Below the pieces are notes generated by a model that made no database searches, had not been told where the DNA came from, and saw only the letters and a program-made list of their open reading frames with translations. The position numbers and the translations under genes were made by a program. Below are positions 47,379 through 56,670 of a stretch of 64,000 nt of DNA, in pieces (the stretch's first letter is position 1; the number at the start of each line of letters is the position of its first letter). This DNA comes from Clostridiales bacterium (GTDB lineage Bacteria; Bacillota; Clostridia; Oscillospirales; Acutalibacteraceae). The DNA lies in the NCBI GenBank assembly GCA_012840445.1, contig DULI01000008.1, positions 1 to 64,000 on the forward strand, given 5' to 3'.

Positions 47379-48683
47379 ATGGCTGTTAGAATAAAAGGCG
47401 TTTTGCCGGATGCGCCCTGCGGCGGCACCGCTATTAAAAGCGGAGACTGCTTAGTCAAAATTAATGGGCACGAGATTATGGATGTTTTGGACTACCGCTT
47501 TTACCAGAATGAAGCTGTATTGACTCTCTCGCTAGTTGATTCCTTCGGAAACGGCTATGAGGTTGACATAAAAAAAGGCGAATATGAGGATTTGGGGCTT
47601 GAGTTTGACACCTATTTGATGGACAAACAGCGAAGCTGCCGAAATAAATGCATATTCTGTTTTATTGACCAGCTCCCAAAGGGCATGCGAAAAAGCCTTT
47701 ATTTTAAGGACGATGATTCGAGGCTTTCTTTTTTGTTCGGAAATTATATTACACTTACCAATATTTCCGAGCATGAAATAAGCAGGATAATCAAGATGCA
47801 TATAAGCCCCATTAATGTTTCGGTGCACACCACAAATCCCGAGCTGCGGGTAAAGATGATGAAAAACAAGGCGGCGGGAAAGTCCCTTGAGATTTTGAAA
47901 AGGTTTTCAAATGCGGGGATTGCGATAAACTGCCAGTTAGTGCTGTGTCCGGGCATTAATGACGGGAAGGAGCTTGAAAGGACCCTGTCTGACCTGATAG
48001 CCTTAAGCTCCGTGGAGTCAATTGCCGCGGTGCCCGTGGGGCTGACAAAATACCGGGAGGGACTGCCAGAACTAAAGCCCTTTGACAAACAGTCTGCAGG
48101 TGAGGTAATTGACATTATCGACCGTTTTGGCGACATTTGCAAAAAGCGCACTGGCAGCAGAAAAGTATTTGCTGCCGATGAATTCTATCTGATTGCTAAA
48201 AGGCAAATCCCGCCAGCTGATTACTATGAGGATTTTGCGCAGCTTGAAAACGGCGTTGGGCTGTGGGCGCTTTTTAAGTCGCAGGCTGACGAGGCGATAG
48301 AGTCCTTTCCTGCGCCGAAAAGGCCCAAAAAAGTGAGCTGCGCGACGGGTGTGGCGGCGTATCCGCTTATCAGGAATATTATTGACATGGCTATGGATAA
48401 ATGGCATAATCTATACTGTGAAGTTTATCCTGTTAAAAATAAATTTTTTGGTGAAAATATTACCGTCGCGGGACTTGTCACCGGCAGGGATTTGATAAAC
48501 CAGCTGTCCGGACGCGACCTTGGCGAACGGCTTTTTATACCCTCTGTAATGTTAAGGCGGGAGGGGGATATGTTTCTTGATGATGTTACTCTTGATGAGC
48601 TGCAAAAGGCCCTTAATGTCAGGGTGACGCCGGTGGCGGTTGACGGATATGAATTTATTGCGGCTTTGACTAGTGACTTGTAA
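47379..48683 (+). CDS. DUF512 protein, PDZ plus radical-SAM-like
   Basis: A 434-residue member of the DUF512 family. The N-terminal 60 residues form a PDZ-like domain (IKSGDCLVKINGHEI). The radical-SAM-like centre has the cysteine cluster SCRNKCIFCFIDQLPKGM (C-x3-C-x2-C, near residue 87), then the DUF512 domain (AVPVGLTKYREGLPELKP and KVFAADEFYLIA). The family is common in anaerobic Firmicutes, sits upstream of der here, and has no proven reaction. Fe-S binding is inferred from the motif. Confidence 0.88.
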   Translation: MAVRIKGVLPDAPCGGTAIKSGDCLVKINGHEIMDVLDYRFYQNEAVLTLSLVDSFGNGYEVDIKKGEYEDLGLEFDTYLMDKQRSCRNKCIFCFIDQLPKGMRKSLYFKDDDSRLSFLFGNYITLTNISEHEISRIIKMHISPINVSVHTTNPELRVKMMKNKAAGKSLEILKRFSNAGIAINCQLVLCPGINDGKELERTLSDLIALSSVESIAAVPVGLTKYREGLPELKPFDKQSAGEVIDIIDRFGDICKKRTGSRKVFAADEFYLIAKRQIPPADYYEDFAQLENGVGLWALFKSQADEAIESFPAPKRPKKVSCATGVAAYPLIRNIIDMAMDKWHNLYCEVYPVKNKFFGENITVAGLVTGRDLINQLSGRDLGERLFIPSVMLRREGDMFLDDVTLDELQKALNVRVTPVAVDGYEFIAALTSDL

Positions 48684-48698
48684 AAGGAAGATTAAAGG

Positions 48699-50024
48699 AT
48701 GGCAAAACCAGTAGTTGCAGTAGTCGGAAGACCGAATGTTGGCAAATCCACTTTGTTTAATAAATTGATTGGCAAGCGGCTGTCGATTGTGGACGACACT
48801 CCCGGTGTTACGCGCGACCGCATTTACGCCACTGCGGAATGGGCTGGAAGAGCAATGCTGCTTGTGGACACCGGTGGAATTGAGCCCAATACCGATGATA
48901 TAATCCTTTCAAAAATAAGGTCCCAGGCACAGCTTGCCATTGATACAGCAAATGTGATTATTTTCGTTGTCGATTCTAAAACCGGGCTTGTGGCCTCGGA
49001 CCATGAGGTTGCAAACATACTCCGCAAAAGCGGCAAGCCTGTGGTGCTTTGCGTGAACAAATGCGATTCCATAGGCGGCACCCCGCCAGAGGTTTACGAG
49101 TTTTATAATCTCGGGCTGGGAGACCCAATTCCCGTTTCGGCAATCCATGGCCACGGTACCGGGGATTTGCTTGACGAGGTGGTAAAATACCTGCCTGATG
49201 AGACGGCTGCCGATGAGGACAAAGAAGTGATAAATGTGGCCATTATCGGCAAGCCGAACGTTGGCAAATCCTCGCTTGTAAACCGCATTTCCGGTCAGGA
49301 AAGGTCGATAGTGACGGATATTGCGGGAACAACCAGGGACGCGGTGGATACGCTTGTTGAAAATGAATACGGAAGATTTAACTTTATTGACACTGCGGGT
49401 ATCCGCAGGAAAAGCCGCATAGATGAAAATATTGAGTGGTACAGCGTTCTAAGGGCAAGAATGGCGATTGAGCGCTCGGATGTATGCGTTATTATGATAG
49501 ACGCTTTGGAGGGCTTTACCGAGCAGGATTCCAAAATTGCCGGAATGGCGGTTGAGGAGGGAAAGGGCTGCATTATTGCCGTTAACAAATGGGACGCAAT
49601 GGAAAAGGATAGCCAGACCCTTGACAATTACCGCAAGAAGCTGATGGAAGACTTCTCTTTTATGTCCTATGTACCGATAGTTTTTATTTCTGCCCTTACA
49701 GGACAGCGGGTTAACAGGCTTTTCGAACTGATTAAATATGTAAATGAGCAGAATTCCATGAGAATATCAACAGGCATGCTAAATGACCTGCTTCTTGATG
49801 CCACCGCGCGGGTGCAGCCACCTTCGGACAAGGGAAAAAGGCTTAAAATTTATTACATGACCCAAGTGTCGGTAAAACCGCCGACATTTGTGTGCTTCTG
49901 CAACCGGGCGGACCTGTTCCATTTTTCCTATCAAAGATATATCGAAAACCAAATACGCGCGACCTTTGGCCTTGAAGGAACTCCGATCCGCTTTATTATC
50001 CGCGAGCGGGACGAAAGGATTTAA
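48699..50024 (+). CDS. der: Ribosome biogenesis GTPase Der (EngA)
   Basis: A 441-residue double GTPase for 50S assembly. First G domain: GRPNVGKSTLFNKL, DTPGVTRDR, DTGG, NKCD; second: GKPNVGKSSLVNRI, DIAGTTRDAVDT, DTAGIRRK, NKWD. C-terminal KH-like domain (VSVKPPTFVCFCNRADLFHFSYQRYIENQ). Full length. 15 nt after the DUF512 gene. Confidence 0.97.
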   Translation: MAKPVVAVVGRPNVGKSTLFNKLIGKRLSIVDDTPGVTRDRIYATAEWAGRAMLLVDTGGIEPNTDDIILSKIRSQAQLAIDTANVIIFVVDSKTGLVASDHEVANILRKSGKPVVLCVNKCDSIGGTPPEVYEFYNLGLGDPIPVSAIHGHGTGDLLDEVVKYLPDETAADEDKEVINVAIIGKPNVGKSSLVNRISGQERSIVTDIAGTTRDAVDTLVENEYGRFNFIDTAGIRRKSRIDENIEWYSVLRARMAIERSDVCVIMIDALEGFTEQDSKIAGMAVEEGKGCIIAVNKWDAMEKDSQTLDNYRKKLMEDFSFMSYVPIVFISALTGQRVNRLFELIKYVNEQNSMRISTGMLNDLLLDATARVQPPSDKGKRLKIYYMTQVSVKPPTFVCFCNRADLFHFSYQRYIENQIRATFGLEGTPIRFIIRERDERI

Positions 50025-50059
50025 AGGCTTTTCAATTCATGACTGATTGGGGCTATTGC

Positions 50060-50728
50060 ATGATGGTTTTAGCGGTATTAATTGTATCAGTGGCATTATT
50101 AAGCTACATTCTAGGCAGCATTAGCTTTGCGGTTATATTTTCCAAGCTTTTTGTTAAAAAAGATGTGAGGGACTACGGCAGCGGGAACGCGGGAATGACC
50201 AATGTGGTGCGTGTGGCAGGAGTGATTCCCGGGCTGCTTACCCTTTTGTTTGATGTGTTAAAGGGCGTAATTGCCGTTCTTTTGGCGCGGGATCTTGTGT
50301 TCGACTATTTATTCAGGACCAGCGAATATGCATTTTTGCACCCCGTATATGGAGCATACCTTTGCGGGGTGTGCTGCCTGCTTGGCCACTTTTTCCCTGT
50401 CTTTTTCAGGTTCAGGGGAGGCAAGGGGGTTGCCACAGCCGCCGGGATCATGCTGGTTATTGACTGGCGGGTACTGGCATGCGCCCTTACGGTTTTTCTG
50501 ATAGCCTTCCTGATTACAAAGATTATTTCCATCGGCTCGATACTGGCAGCATCTAGCCTTCCGCTGTTTGCCTTTGTTTTCTTTGATGCAAATTCGGGCA
50601 CTAACAGGGTTGCGGTTGTACTTTTGGCGGCCTTACTTGGTGCAATTGTAGTGGCTAAGCATAAAGACAATATTAAACGCATAATTAAAGGTGAGGAAAA
50701 ACCCATCACGTCGAAAAGGAGAGACTGA
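50060..50728 (+). CDS. plsY: Acyl-phosphate:glycerol-3-phosphate acyltransferase PlsY
   Basis: A 222-residue polytopic membrane enzyme making lysophosphatidate. Motifs: GSISFAVIFSKL (near 20), DYGSGNAGMTNVVRV, GHFFPVFFRFRGGKGVATAAG, with 5-6 hydrophobic segments. ATG 50060 has TTGGGG 7 nt upstream; ATG 50039 is possible. Next gene gpsA makes its substrate. About 15 residues at the C-terminus are charged. Confidence 0.93.
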   Translation: MMVLAVLIVSVALLSYILGSISFAVIFSKLFVKKDVRDYGSGNAGMTNVVRVAGVIPGLLTLLFDVLKGVIAVLLARDLVFDYLFRTSEYAFLHPVYGAYLCGVCCLLGHFFPVFFRFRGGKGVATAAGIMLVIDWRVLACALTVFLIAFLITKIISIGSILAASSLPLFAFVFFDANSGTNRVAVVLLAALLGAIVVAKHKDNIKRIIKGEEKPITSKRRD

Positions 50729-50730
50729 TT

Positions 50731-51747
50731 TTGGGGAAAATATCTGTTTTGGGCTGTGGATGGGGGACGGCCCTGGCTCTGGCCGCATATAGGAACCACC
50801 ATGATGTTACTATGTGGTCGCCCTTTGAAGAGGAAGTAAGGCTGCTTAAAGAAAAACACGAGCATGAAAAATTGTTGCCGGGGGTTAAAATACCGGATGA
50901 TATAAAAATTACTACCGACTTAAGCGAGGTTGACGGGTCGGATTTTACGATTATTGCGGTGCCGTCCAAATTTATCAGGCAGACGGCGGTGAAACTAAAG
51001 CCCATAAAAAACCCCGGCATTATAGTAAATGCCTCTAAGGGCATTGAAGAGGGCAGCCTTTTAAGGCTTTCCCAAGTTATTTCCCAGGAGCTGCCCGGCC
51101 GCAAGGTGGCGGTGCTTTCGGGTCCTTCTCACGCTGAGGAGGTGGCAAGGGAGATTCCGACTACGGTTGTCACCGCTTCCGAAAATATTGAGGTGGCAAA
51201 GCAGGTGCAGCAGGCTTTAATGCACAAGACGCTGAGGATTTACACCAATCAGGATGTGATTGGCGTAGAGCTTGGCGGCGCGCTGAAAAACATTATTGCG
51301 GTCTGCGCCGGCATTTGCGACGGGTTGGGGCTTGGCGACAACACAAAGGCGGCCCTAATAACAAGGGGGCTTACCGAAATCGCGCGGCTTGGGGTCAAAA
51401 TGGGTGCCATGAACCAGACCTTTGCTGGGCTTACAGGGCTTGGCGACCTGGTTGTGACCTGCACCTCGATGCACAGCCGCAACCGCAGGTTCGGAATCCT
51501 TGTGGGGCAGTCGGTGCCGATTGATGAAGCCCTTGAAAGAATTGGCACAGTAGAAGGGTATTATGCCACCAAAACGGCCTGGCAATTGTCCCAACGCTAT
51601 GGTGTGGAAATGCCCATTACCTACCAGTGCTATAAAACCCTATATGAAAACTACCCCGTAAAAGAAGTGGTATACAACCTGATGCTGCGCCCGGGCAAAC
51701 ACGAGCTTGAGCAGGAGAACACCTGGATTGACAGGATAAAGGAATAA
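50731..51747 (+). CDS. gpsA: Glycerol-3-phosphate dehydrogenase [NAD(P)+]
   Basis: A 338-residue enzyme reducing dihydroxyacetone phosphate to glycerol-3-phosphate. NAD fold SVLGCGWGTALALAA at residue 4, IIVNASKGIE, KVAVLSGPSHAEEVA and catalytic lysine region ELGGALKNIIAVCAGICDGL with DNTKAALITRGLTE. TTG start at 50731 with GGAGAG 8 nt upstream, 2 nt after plsY. Confidence 0.95.
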   Translation: MGKISVLGCGWGTALALAAYRNHHDVTMWSPFEEEVRLLKEKHEHEKLLPGVKIPDDIKITTDLSEVDGSDFTIIAVPSKFIRQTAVKLKPIKNPGIIVNASKGIEEGSLLRLSQVISQELPGRKVAVLSGPSHAEEVAREIPTTVVTASENIEVAKQVQQALMHKTLRIYTNQDVIGVELGGALKNIIAVCAGICDGLGLGDNTKAALITRGLTEIARLGVKMGAMNQTFAGLTGLGDLVVTCTSMHSRNRRFGILVGQSVPIDEALERIGTVEGYYATKTAWQLSQRYGVEMPITYQCYKTLYENYPVKEVVYNLMLRPGKHELEQENTWIDRIKE

Positions 51748-51754
51748 AAATAAA

Positions 51755-51784
51755 AAACTCCGGCTTTTTAACCGGAGTTTTAAA
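51755..51784. terminator. Bidirectional terminator between gpsA and rpmB
   Basis: AAAACTCCGG and CCGGAGTTTT with a T-rich loop, between convergent genes. Confidence 0.85.
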
Positions 51785-51792
51785 ATACATTG

Positions 51793-51981
51793 TTACATTG
51801 CCCGCGTTACCTTACCTGAACGCAAACAACTGGTGCAGGCGTAAATCCGACGGGTGCTGCCGTTGACAACAGCCTTAACACGTTTTATGTTTGGCTTCCA
51901 AGCCCTGTTCGACCGTCTGTGTGAATGGGAAAGCTTGATTCCGAAAGATACTTTCTTGTCGCAGATTTCACACTTTGCCAT
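51793..51981 (-). CDS. rpmB: 50S ribosomal protein L28
   Basis: A 62-residue L28. MAKCEICDKKVSFGIKLSHSHRRSNRAWKPN start region (positions 1-31) and RIYACTSCLRSGKVTRA end; two CxxC pairs bind zinc. AAAGGAGGTG site upstream. Single gene on the minus strand. Confidence 0.98.
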   Translation of the reverse strand: MAKCEICDKKVSFGIKLSHSHRRSNRAWKPNIKRVKAVVNGSTRRIYACTSCLRSGKVTRAM

Positions 51982-52100
51982 GAATCTGCACCTCCTTTAA
52001 TACGTCGCATAACAGAAAATATAATAACAGATTTCATAAACTATTGCAAGGGTTTTTGTAGCTTTGTTTAGAAAAATCTTTCTTAAATTTAAGTCTTGCC

Positions 52101-52129
52101 TTGATAAGGGCAAATATGTAATATATAAT
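52101..52129 (+). promoter_or_regulatory. Sigma-A promoter of the epimerase gene
   Basis: TTGATA at 52101-52106, a 17-nt spacer and TATAAT at 52124-52129. Confidence 0.7.
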
Positions 52130-52163
52130 TGCATTTGTGTGGGAATTCTTTCGAGGTAGTATT

Positions 52164-53039
52164 ATGGAAGTTAAAATTACGAATAATGATTTATACCTGA
52201 CAATTAATTCTTATGGAGCGGAAATTACATCCCTTAAAGACATACACGGCCGGGAATATTTATGGCAGGGGGATACCCAATACTGGAAGGGCAGGGCGCC
52301 AATCCTTTTCCCAATTGTAGGGGCGCTGAGAAACAATAAGGCAATAATAGACGGCGCCGAATACTCCATGCCAAGGCACGGCATTGCCAGAATTAATGAA
52401 TTTGCCTTGTGCTCCAAGCAGACCGACCGTGCGGTTTTTAAGTTCTCCGCGAATGGCAAAACGCGGGAAAGCTTTCCCTTTGATTTCGAGCTTGAGGTAA
52501 GCTATGAGCTTATTCAAAACACGCTTGTGGCGGGGTTTACGGTTGTTAATAAAGACACAAGGGACATGCCCTTTACCATTGGATATCATCCCGGATTCAA
52601 TATCCCTATTGAGGCGGATGAGCAACTGGGCGATTATTATATTAAATTCCCACAAAAAGAAACCTGTGACTCACCGCTAATTGACCCTGAAACCTCGCTT
52701 ATAGATGACAAAAACAGGATTAAGGTGCTGGAAAATCAGGATTATTTACAGCTAAAGCCCGAGCTTTTCTATAACGACGCGCTGATTCTGGAAACGCTGA
52801 AATCCAGAAGCCTGACGGTGTTTTCCATCGTGTCGGGAAGAGGGATTAAGGTAGATTTTGACGGGTTTGACTATTTGGGTTTGTGGCAGCCTAAAAACGC
52901 CCCGTTTTTGTGTATTGAGCCCTGGACCGGGACCGCGACGCTAAAAAGCGAAGGCGATATTTTGGAGAATAAGCGCGGCATGCGGCTGCTGAAAAGCGGG
53001 CAATCGCAAGAGTATATTGTGAAAATAACGATAATATAG
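52164..53039 (+). CDS. Aldose 1-epimerase family protein (LacX-like)
   Basis: A 291-residue galactose-mutarotase-fold protein. Motifs: INSYGAEITSLKD, YLWQGDTQYWKGRAPILFP (positions about 37-55), HGIARINEF and IGYHPGFN with the catalytic histidine, ending FLCIEPWTG. The LacX/YihR branch acts on sugars or phosphosugars. ATG 52164 has GAGG upstream. Precedes a HAD phosphatase by 15 nt, suggesting a sugar-phosphate clean-up pair. Confidence 0.9.
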   Translation: MEVKITNNDLYLTINSYGAEITSLKDIHGREYLWQGDTQYWKGRAPILFPIVGALRNNKAIIDGAEYSMPRHGIARINEFALCSKQTDRAVFKFSANGKTRESFPFDFELEVSYELIQNTLVAGFTVVNKDTRDMPFTIGYHPGFNIPIEADEQLGDYYIKFPQKETCDSPLIDPETSLIDDKNRIKVLENQDYLQLKPELFYNDALILETLKSRSLTVFSIVSGRGIKVDFDGFDYLGLWQPKNAPFLCIEPWTGTATLKSEGDILENKRGMRLLKSGQSQEYIVKITII

Positions 53040-53054
53040 GCAGAAAGGAATTAT

Positions 53055-53705
53055 ATGGGCAAATACAAAGCGGTTTTATTTGATTTGGACGGAACGTTGA
53101 TTAATACCCTGGAAGACCTGGCCGACGCGACCAACTATGCTTTAAACCGGCTAGGTTTTGAAAGCAGGCCGGTTGAAAATTTTAGATACTACGCAGGCAA
53201 CGGCATTGCGGTGATGATAGAAAGGGCTTTGCCGGAGAATACGGCAACGCCACAGCTTATTGAGCAGCTTAAAAAGCATTTTTTTGATTATTACGGTGTT
53301 CATTATGCTGACAAGACCGCGGCTTACAAAGGCATGCCCGAACTTGTAGGTGCGCTGCGGAGAAAAGGGCTTAAGGTTGCGGTTGTAACAAACAAGGAGG
53401 AAAACATAGCAAAGACTATTTTAAACAAGCTTTACCCCGAAGGCTTTGATTTGATATTCGGACAGAGGGACGATGTCCCGCCAAAGCCCGACCCGACACT
53501 GGCTTTAATGGCTATGAAGGAGCTTGGTGTTGAACCGGAAGAATGTATATTCGTCGGGGACTCTGGGGTTGACATTGAGACTGCGGTAAACAGCGGGACG
53601 CTTCCCGTAGGCGTTCTTTGGGGATTCAGGGACGAGCGGGAGTTAAGGCAAAACGGGGCAAAGCATATTATAAGCACGCCGGAGGAACTGTTGAATCTTT
53701 TGTGA
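53055..53705 (+). CDS. HAD hydrolase, phosphoglycolate phosphatase-like
   Basis: A 216-residue HAD-superfamily phosphatase with the DxDxT motif (AVLFDLDGTLINT), motif II threonine in VVTNKEE, the lysine in PPKPDPTLAL and VGDSGVDIETAVNSG. The helical cap contains ENTATPQLIEQLKKHFF and fits the Gph group. Whether phosphoglycolate is the true substrate cannot be judged. AGAAAGGAA site. Confidence 0.9.
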   Translation: MGKYKAVLFDLDGTLINTLEDLADATNYALNRLGFESRPVENFRYYAGNGIAVMIERALPENTATPQLIEQLKKHFFDYYGVHYADKTAAYKGMPELVGALRRKGLKVAVVTNKEENIAKTILNKLYPEGFDLIFGQRDDVPPKPDPTLALMAMKELGVEPEECIFVGDSGVDIETAVNSGTLPVGVLWGFRDERELRQNGAKHIISTPEELLNLL

Positions 53706-53774
53706 TTTATTGGTTCGTTCATATACTTTAAACAATCAAACTTATAACAAAATATTAGGAAATGGGGAAAACAG

Positions 53775-54254
53775 ATGAAGCGCAAGGATTATTTAAGCTG
53801 GGATGAGTATTTTATGGGTATTGCGCTGCTTTCCGCCCAGCGCAGCAAGGACCCCGGCACTCAGGTTGGCGCATGCATTGTAAACGAGGACAATAAAATA
53901 ATGTCCATGGGATACAACGGAATGCCTATTGGCTGCTCGGACGACTGCTACCCTTGGGAAAGGGAGGGCGAGCCGCTTAACACAAAATATATGTATGTAT
54001 GCCACGCGGAGCTTAACGCCATTTTAAATTTTAGCGGCGGGTCACTTAAGGGCTGCCGCATATATACCACCCTTTTTCCCTGCAACGAGTGCTGCAAGGC
54101 CATAATCCAAAAGGGCATTAAAGAAGTAATTTACATGCTGGACAAATACGCCGATACCGATTCGGTTATTGCATCTAAAAAAATGTTTGATTCTGCCGGC
54201 GTTACATACAGGCAGTATCAACCCACCAACCGCGTGGTTGAGTTGAAACTGTAA
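53775..54254 (+). CDS. Deoxycytidylate deaminase
   Basis: A 159-residue zinc deaminase (ComEB/dCMP type), converting dCMP to dUMP for thymidylate synthesis. Zinc motifs CHAELNAIL and [24 protein letters not shown] and [12 protein letters not shown] match dCMP deaminases. Ends head-on against the RluA gene with no gap. Confidence 0.93.
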   Translation: MKRKDYLSWDEYFMGIALLSAQRSKDPGTQVGACIVNEDNKIMSMGYNGMPIGCSDDCYPWEREGEPLNTKYMYVCHAELNAILNFSGGSLKGCRIYTTLFPCNECCKAIIQKGIKEVIYMLDKYADTDSVIASKKMFDSAGVTYRQYQPTNRVVELKL

Positions 54255-55208
54255 TCAGAAGCCGAACAATTGCTTTGCAAACCATACCTCTTTTACCTGA
54301 AAGGATTTGCCGTTTAGGTAGGAAAGTATGCCGGCGTCGGAGTTAAAGCCGAATTTCAGGCGGTATGAATAAAGCGCCTGGTATTTTAAATCTAATTTGG
54401 TTCCGTCACTGCCTTTCCCGTATTTTTGGTCGCCCAGCAGCGGGTGGCCGATCGAGGCCATGTGTGCCCTTATCTGGTGCGGGCGGCCGGTGATAAGTTC
54501 CACTTCGATTAAAGATATATTGTTTTTGGTTTTTATCAACCTGTATCTGGTTAAAATATCCTTGTTTTCGTCGGTTTTTCTGCTTTGCAGAAAAACCTTA
54601 TTTTTTTGGGCGTTTTTCTGTAAAAAACCTTTTAATGTGTCCTGTGTGTTTTCAGGAATCCCGTGGACAGCCGCAAGGTACCATTTGCGAATTTCACGCC
54701 CTCTTATCTTTTCGCACAAAATCCGAAGGGCTGCCGCGTTTTTTGCGGCAATCACAATACCGCCGGTATTCCGGTCGATTCGGTTGGCGAGGGCAGGACG
54801 GAAACTGGTTTCCTGCGCGGGGTTGTATTCCCCCTTGGTGTACAGGTAATGCTGTATCCTGTTAATCAACGTGTCAACCTGTTCGCTTTTATCTGAATGG
54901 CATAAAAGCCCCGGTTCCTTGTCAACCAGAATAATATTTTCATCTTCATAGACTACCGAAATGTCCGTGGGAGCATGCGTAAAATCGAGCTTTGGAGACT
55001 GGGCGAAGAATTCGTCTTTCATATAGGCCTCTATAATGTCTCCCGCGACAAGGCGGGTGGAAATATCCGCCTTTTTACCGTTGAGCTTTATCTTTTTTGT
55101 ACGGATGTATTTGTACATCAATGATTTGGGCAGATTAGGGATTGCCTTTGAAAGGAATTTATCCAATCTTTGGCCTTCGTCGTTTTTTCCGACCGTAAAT
55201 GACTTCAC
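54255..55208 (-). CDS. RluA family pseudouridine synthase
   Basis: A 317-residue rRNA/tRNA pseudouridine synthase: N-terminal S4 domain (QRLDKFLSKAIPNLPKSLMYKYIRTKKIKLNG region), catalytic LANRIDRNTGGIVIAAKNA (Asp in RID), VELITGRPHQIRAHMASIGHPLLGDQKYG. GTG 55208 with GGAGG 5 nt upstream starts at the S4 edge; the frame extends to 55292. RluC/D subtype not resolved. Confidence 0.92.
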   Translation of the reverse strand: MKSFTVGKNDEGQRLDKFLSKAIPNLPKSLMYKYIRTKKIKLNGKKADISTRLVAGDIIEAYMKDEFFAQSPKLDFTHAPTDISVVYEDENIILVDKEPGLLCHSDKSEQVDTLINRIQHYLYTKGEYNPAQETSFRPALANRIDRNTGGIVIAAKNAAALRILCEKIRGREIRKWYLAAVHGIPENTQDTLKGFLQKNAQKNKVFLQSRKTDENKDILTRYRLIKTKNNISLIEVELITGRPHQIRAHMASIGHPLLGDQKYGKGSDGTKLDLKYQALYSYRLKFGFNSDAGILSYLNGKSFQVKEVWFAKQLFGF

Positions 55209-55349
55209 AGCGTCCTCCGTTTTAAATATTGCTGTATTATTTTGCAAAATTTGATACTCTCTTATATTATACCACTTAAATCGGCTTTTCAAAAGGGAAG
55301 GAATGGTATATAATATTAGACGAATATTTAATACGAGGAGTTATATTCT

Positions 55350-55934
55350 ATGCTGACTAAAAATGAAGTGTTAGAAATGTTTAAGGAAGCCGGGGTTTTA
55401 AAGCAAGGGCATTTTTTGCTGACTTCCGGCCGGCATTCCGATAGATACCTGCAATGCGCCAACATTTTTAGGAATACTAAATACAGTGAAAAACTGTGCG
55501 CAGATTTGGCAAGTCAGTTTGAAGGATTTAATGTGGAACTGGTTATTGGCCCGGCGCTTGGTGCTGTCCAGATGGCGTATGAGGTAAGCAGGCACTTAAA
55601 GTGCGAAAACTTTTTTGCTGAGCGGGTGGACGGCAGGATGACCCTGCGCCGCGGGTTTGCAATAAAGCCATGGCAGAAGGTGCTGGTTGTGGAAGATGTA
55701 GTGACAACCGGGGGCTCGGTATTGGAGGTTATTGACATTGTAAGGCAGAGTGGCGGAGAGGTTGTCGGTGTTGGCGTTATTGTAGACCGTTCGGGCGGGA
55801 AAATTGATTTCGGTGTGCCGCTAAAGTCGGTTATTTCCATGCAGGTGGACTCCTGGGCACCTGATGAGTGCCCTTTGTGCAGAAGCGGCAATACACAACT
55901 TGAAAAACCGGGGAGCCGAAAGCTTCCCATATAA
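55350..55934 (+). CDS. pyrE: Orotate phosphoribosyltransferase
   Basis: A 194-residue PRTase making OMP from orotate. FLLTSGRHSDRYLQCANI, VIGPALGAVQMAYEVSRHL, the PRPP loop VLVVEDVVTTGGSVLEV, and a short zinc-like end CPLCRSGN. A -10-like TATAAT lies at 55309-55314. ACGAGGAG site. Alone, without other pyr genes. Confidence 0.94.
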   Translation: MLTKNEVLEMFKEAGVLKQGHFLLTSGRHSDRYLQCANIFRNTKYSEKLCADLASQFEGFNVELVIGPALGAVQMAYEVSRHLKCENFFAERVDGRMTLRRGFAIKPWQKVLVVEDVVTTGGSVLEVIDIVRQSGGEVVGVGVIVDRSGGKIDFGVPLKSVISMQVDSWAPDECPLCRSGNTQLEKPGSRKLPI

Positions 55935-55970
55935 ATAAAATACAGATTTTCGGAAAGGCTTGGTTGTGCC

Positions 55971-56654
55971 ATGCATGAAGGACACCGTGAGCGTTTGAAA
56001 TCAAGATTCCTATCCGAAGGGCTGGATAATTTTAATCCTCACAATGTATTGGAATTGCTGTTGTTTTACTCCATTCCGCGCAAGGATACCAATGAGATTG
56101 CCCACAGGCTTATTGAGCGGTTCGGGTCGCTGGCCGGCGTTTTTGACGCATCGGTTGAGGATTTGCTTCAAGTGGAGGGTATTACGCTGCATAGCGCATG
56201 CCTAATTAAAATGATTATCCCGATGTCAAGGTACTATTCTGCAGACAAATTCCGCCGCAAGGTGGTGCTTAATTCCTCTAAACTATGCGGGGATTATCTG
56301 CTGGCAAGGTATCTTGGCTATACTGATGAGATGGTGTCCCTCATTAGTATGGACAACCAGTGCAGGATTATCTCCTTTGATATAATCGGGGAAGGGGATA
56401 TTAGTTCCGCGGGGATCAGCACCCGCAAGGTTATTGAGACGGTAATCCGGACCAAAGCCACCAGCGCGGTTATTGCGCATAACCATCCCGGTGGGATTGC
56501 GCTGCCCTCTAAAGAGGACATAGAAGCTACGAGGAACATAATTGAAGCATTGCGCGTTGTTGGGGTATACCTGCTTGACCACATTATTCTGGCTGGCGAC
56601 GATTATGTGTCTCTTGCCGACTCAAAGGAATTTCAATACCTTTTTAATTATTGA
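55971..56654 (+). CDS. radC: RadC family protein (JAMM domain)
   Basis: A 227-residue RadC-like protein. The N-terminal helix-hairpin-helix (HEGHRERLKSRFLSEG, NPHNVLELLLFYSIPRKD) leads to a JAMM metalloprotease-like domain with HNHPGGIALPSKEDIEAT (metal His/Asp). RadC is no longer seen as a core repair protein; function unsettled. Overlap-free with uvrB, 16 nt apart. Confidence 0.92.
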   Translation: MHEGHRERLKSRFLSEGLDNFNPHNVLELLLFYSIPRKDTNEIAHRLIERFGSLAGVFDASVEDLLQVEGITLHSACLIKMIIPMSRYYSADKFRRKVVLNSSKLCGDYLLARYLGYTDEMVSLISMDNQCRIISFDIIGEGDISSAGISTRKVIETVIRTKATSAVIAHNHPGGIALPSKEDIEATRNIIEALRVVGVYLLDHIILAGDDYVSLADSKEFQYLFNY

Positions 56655-56670
56655 TTAAGGTGCGTTGCTT

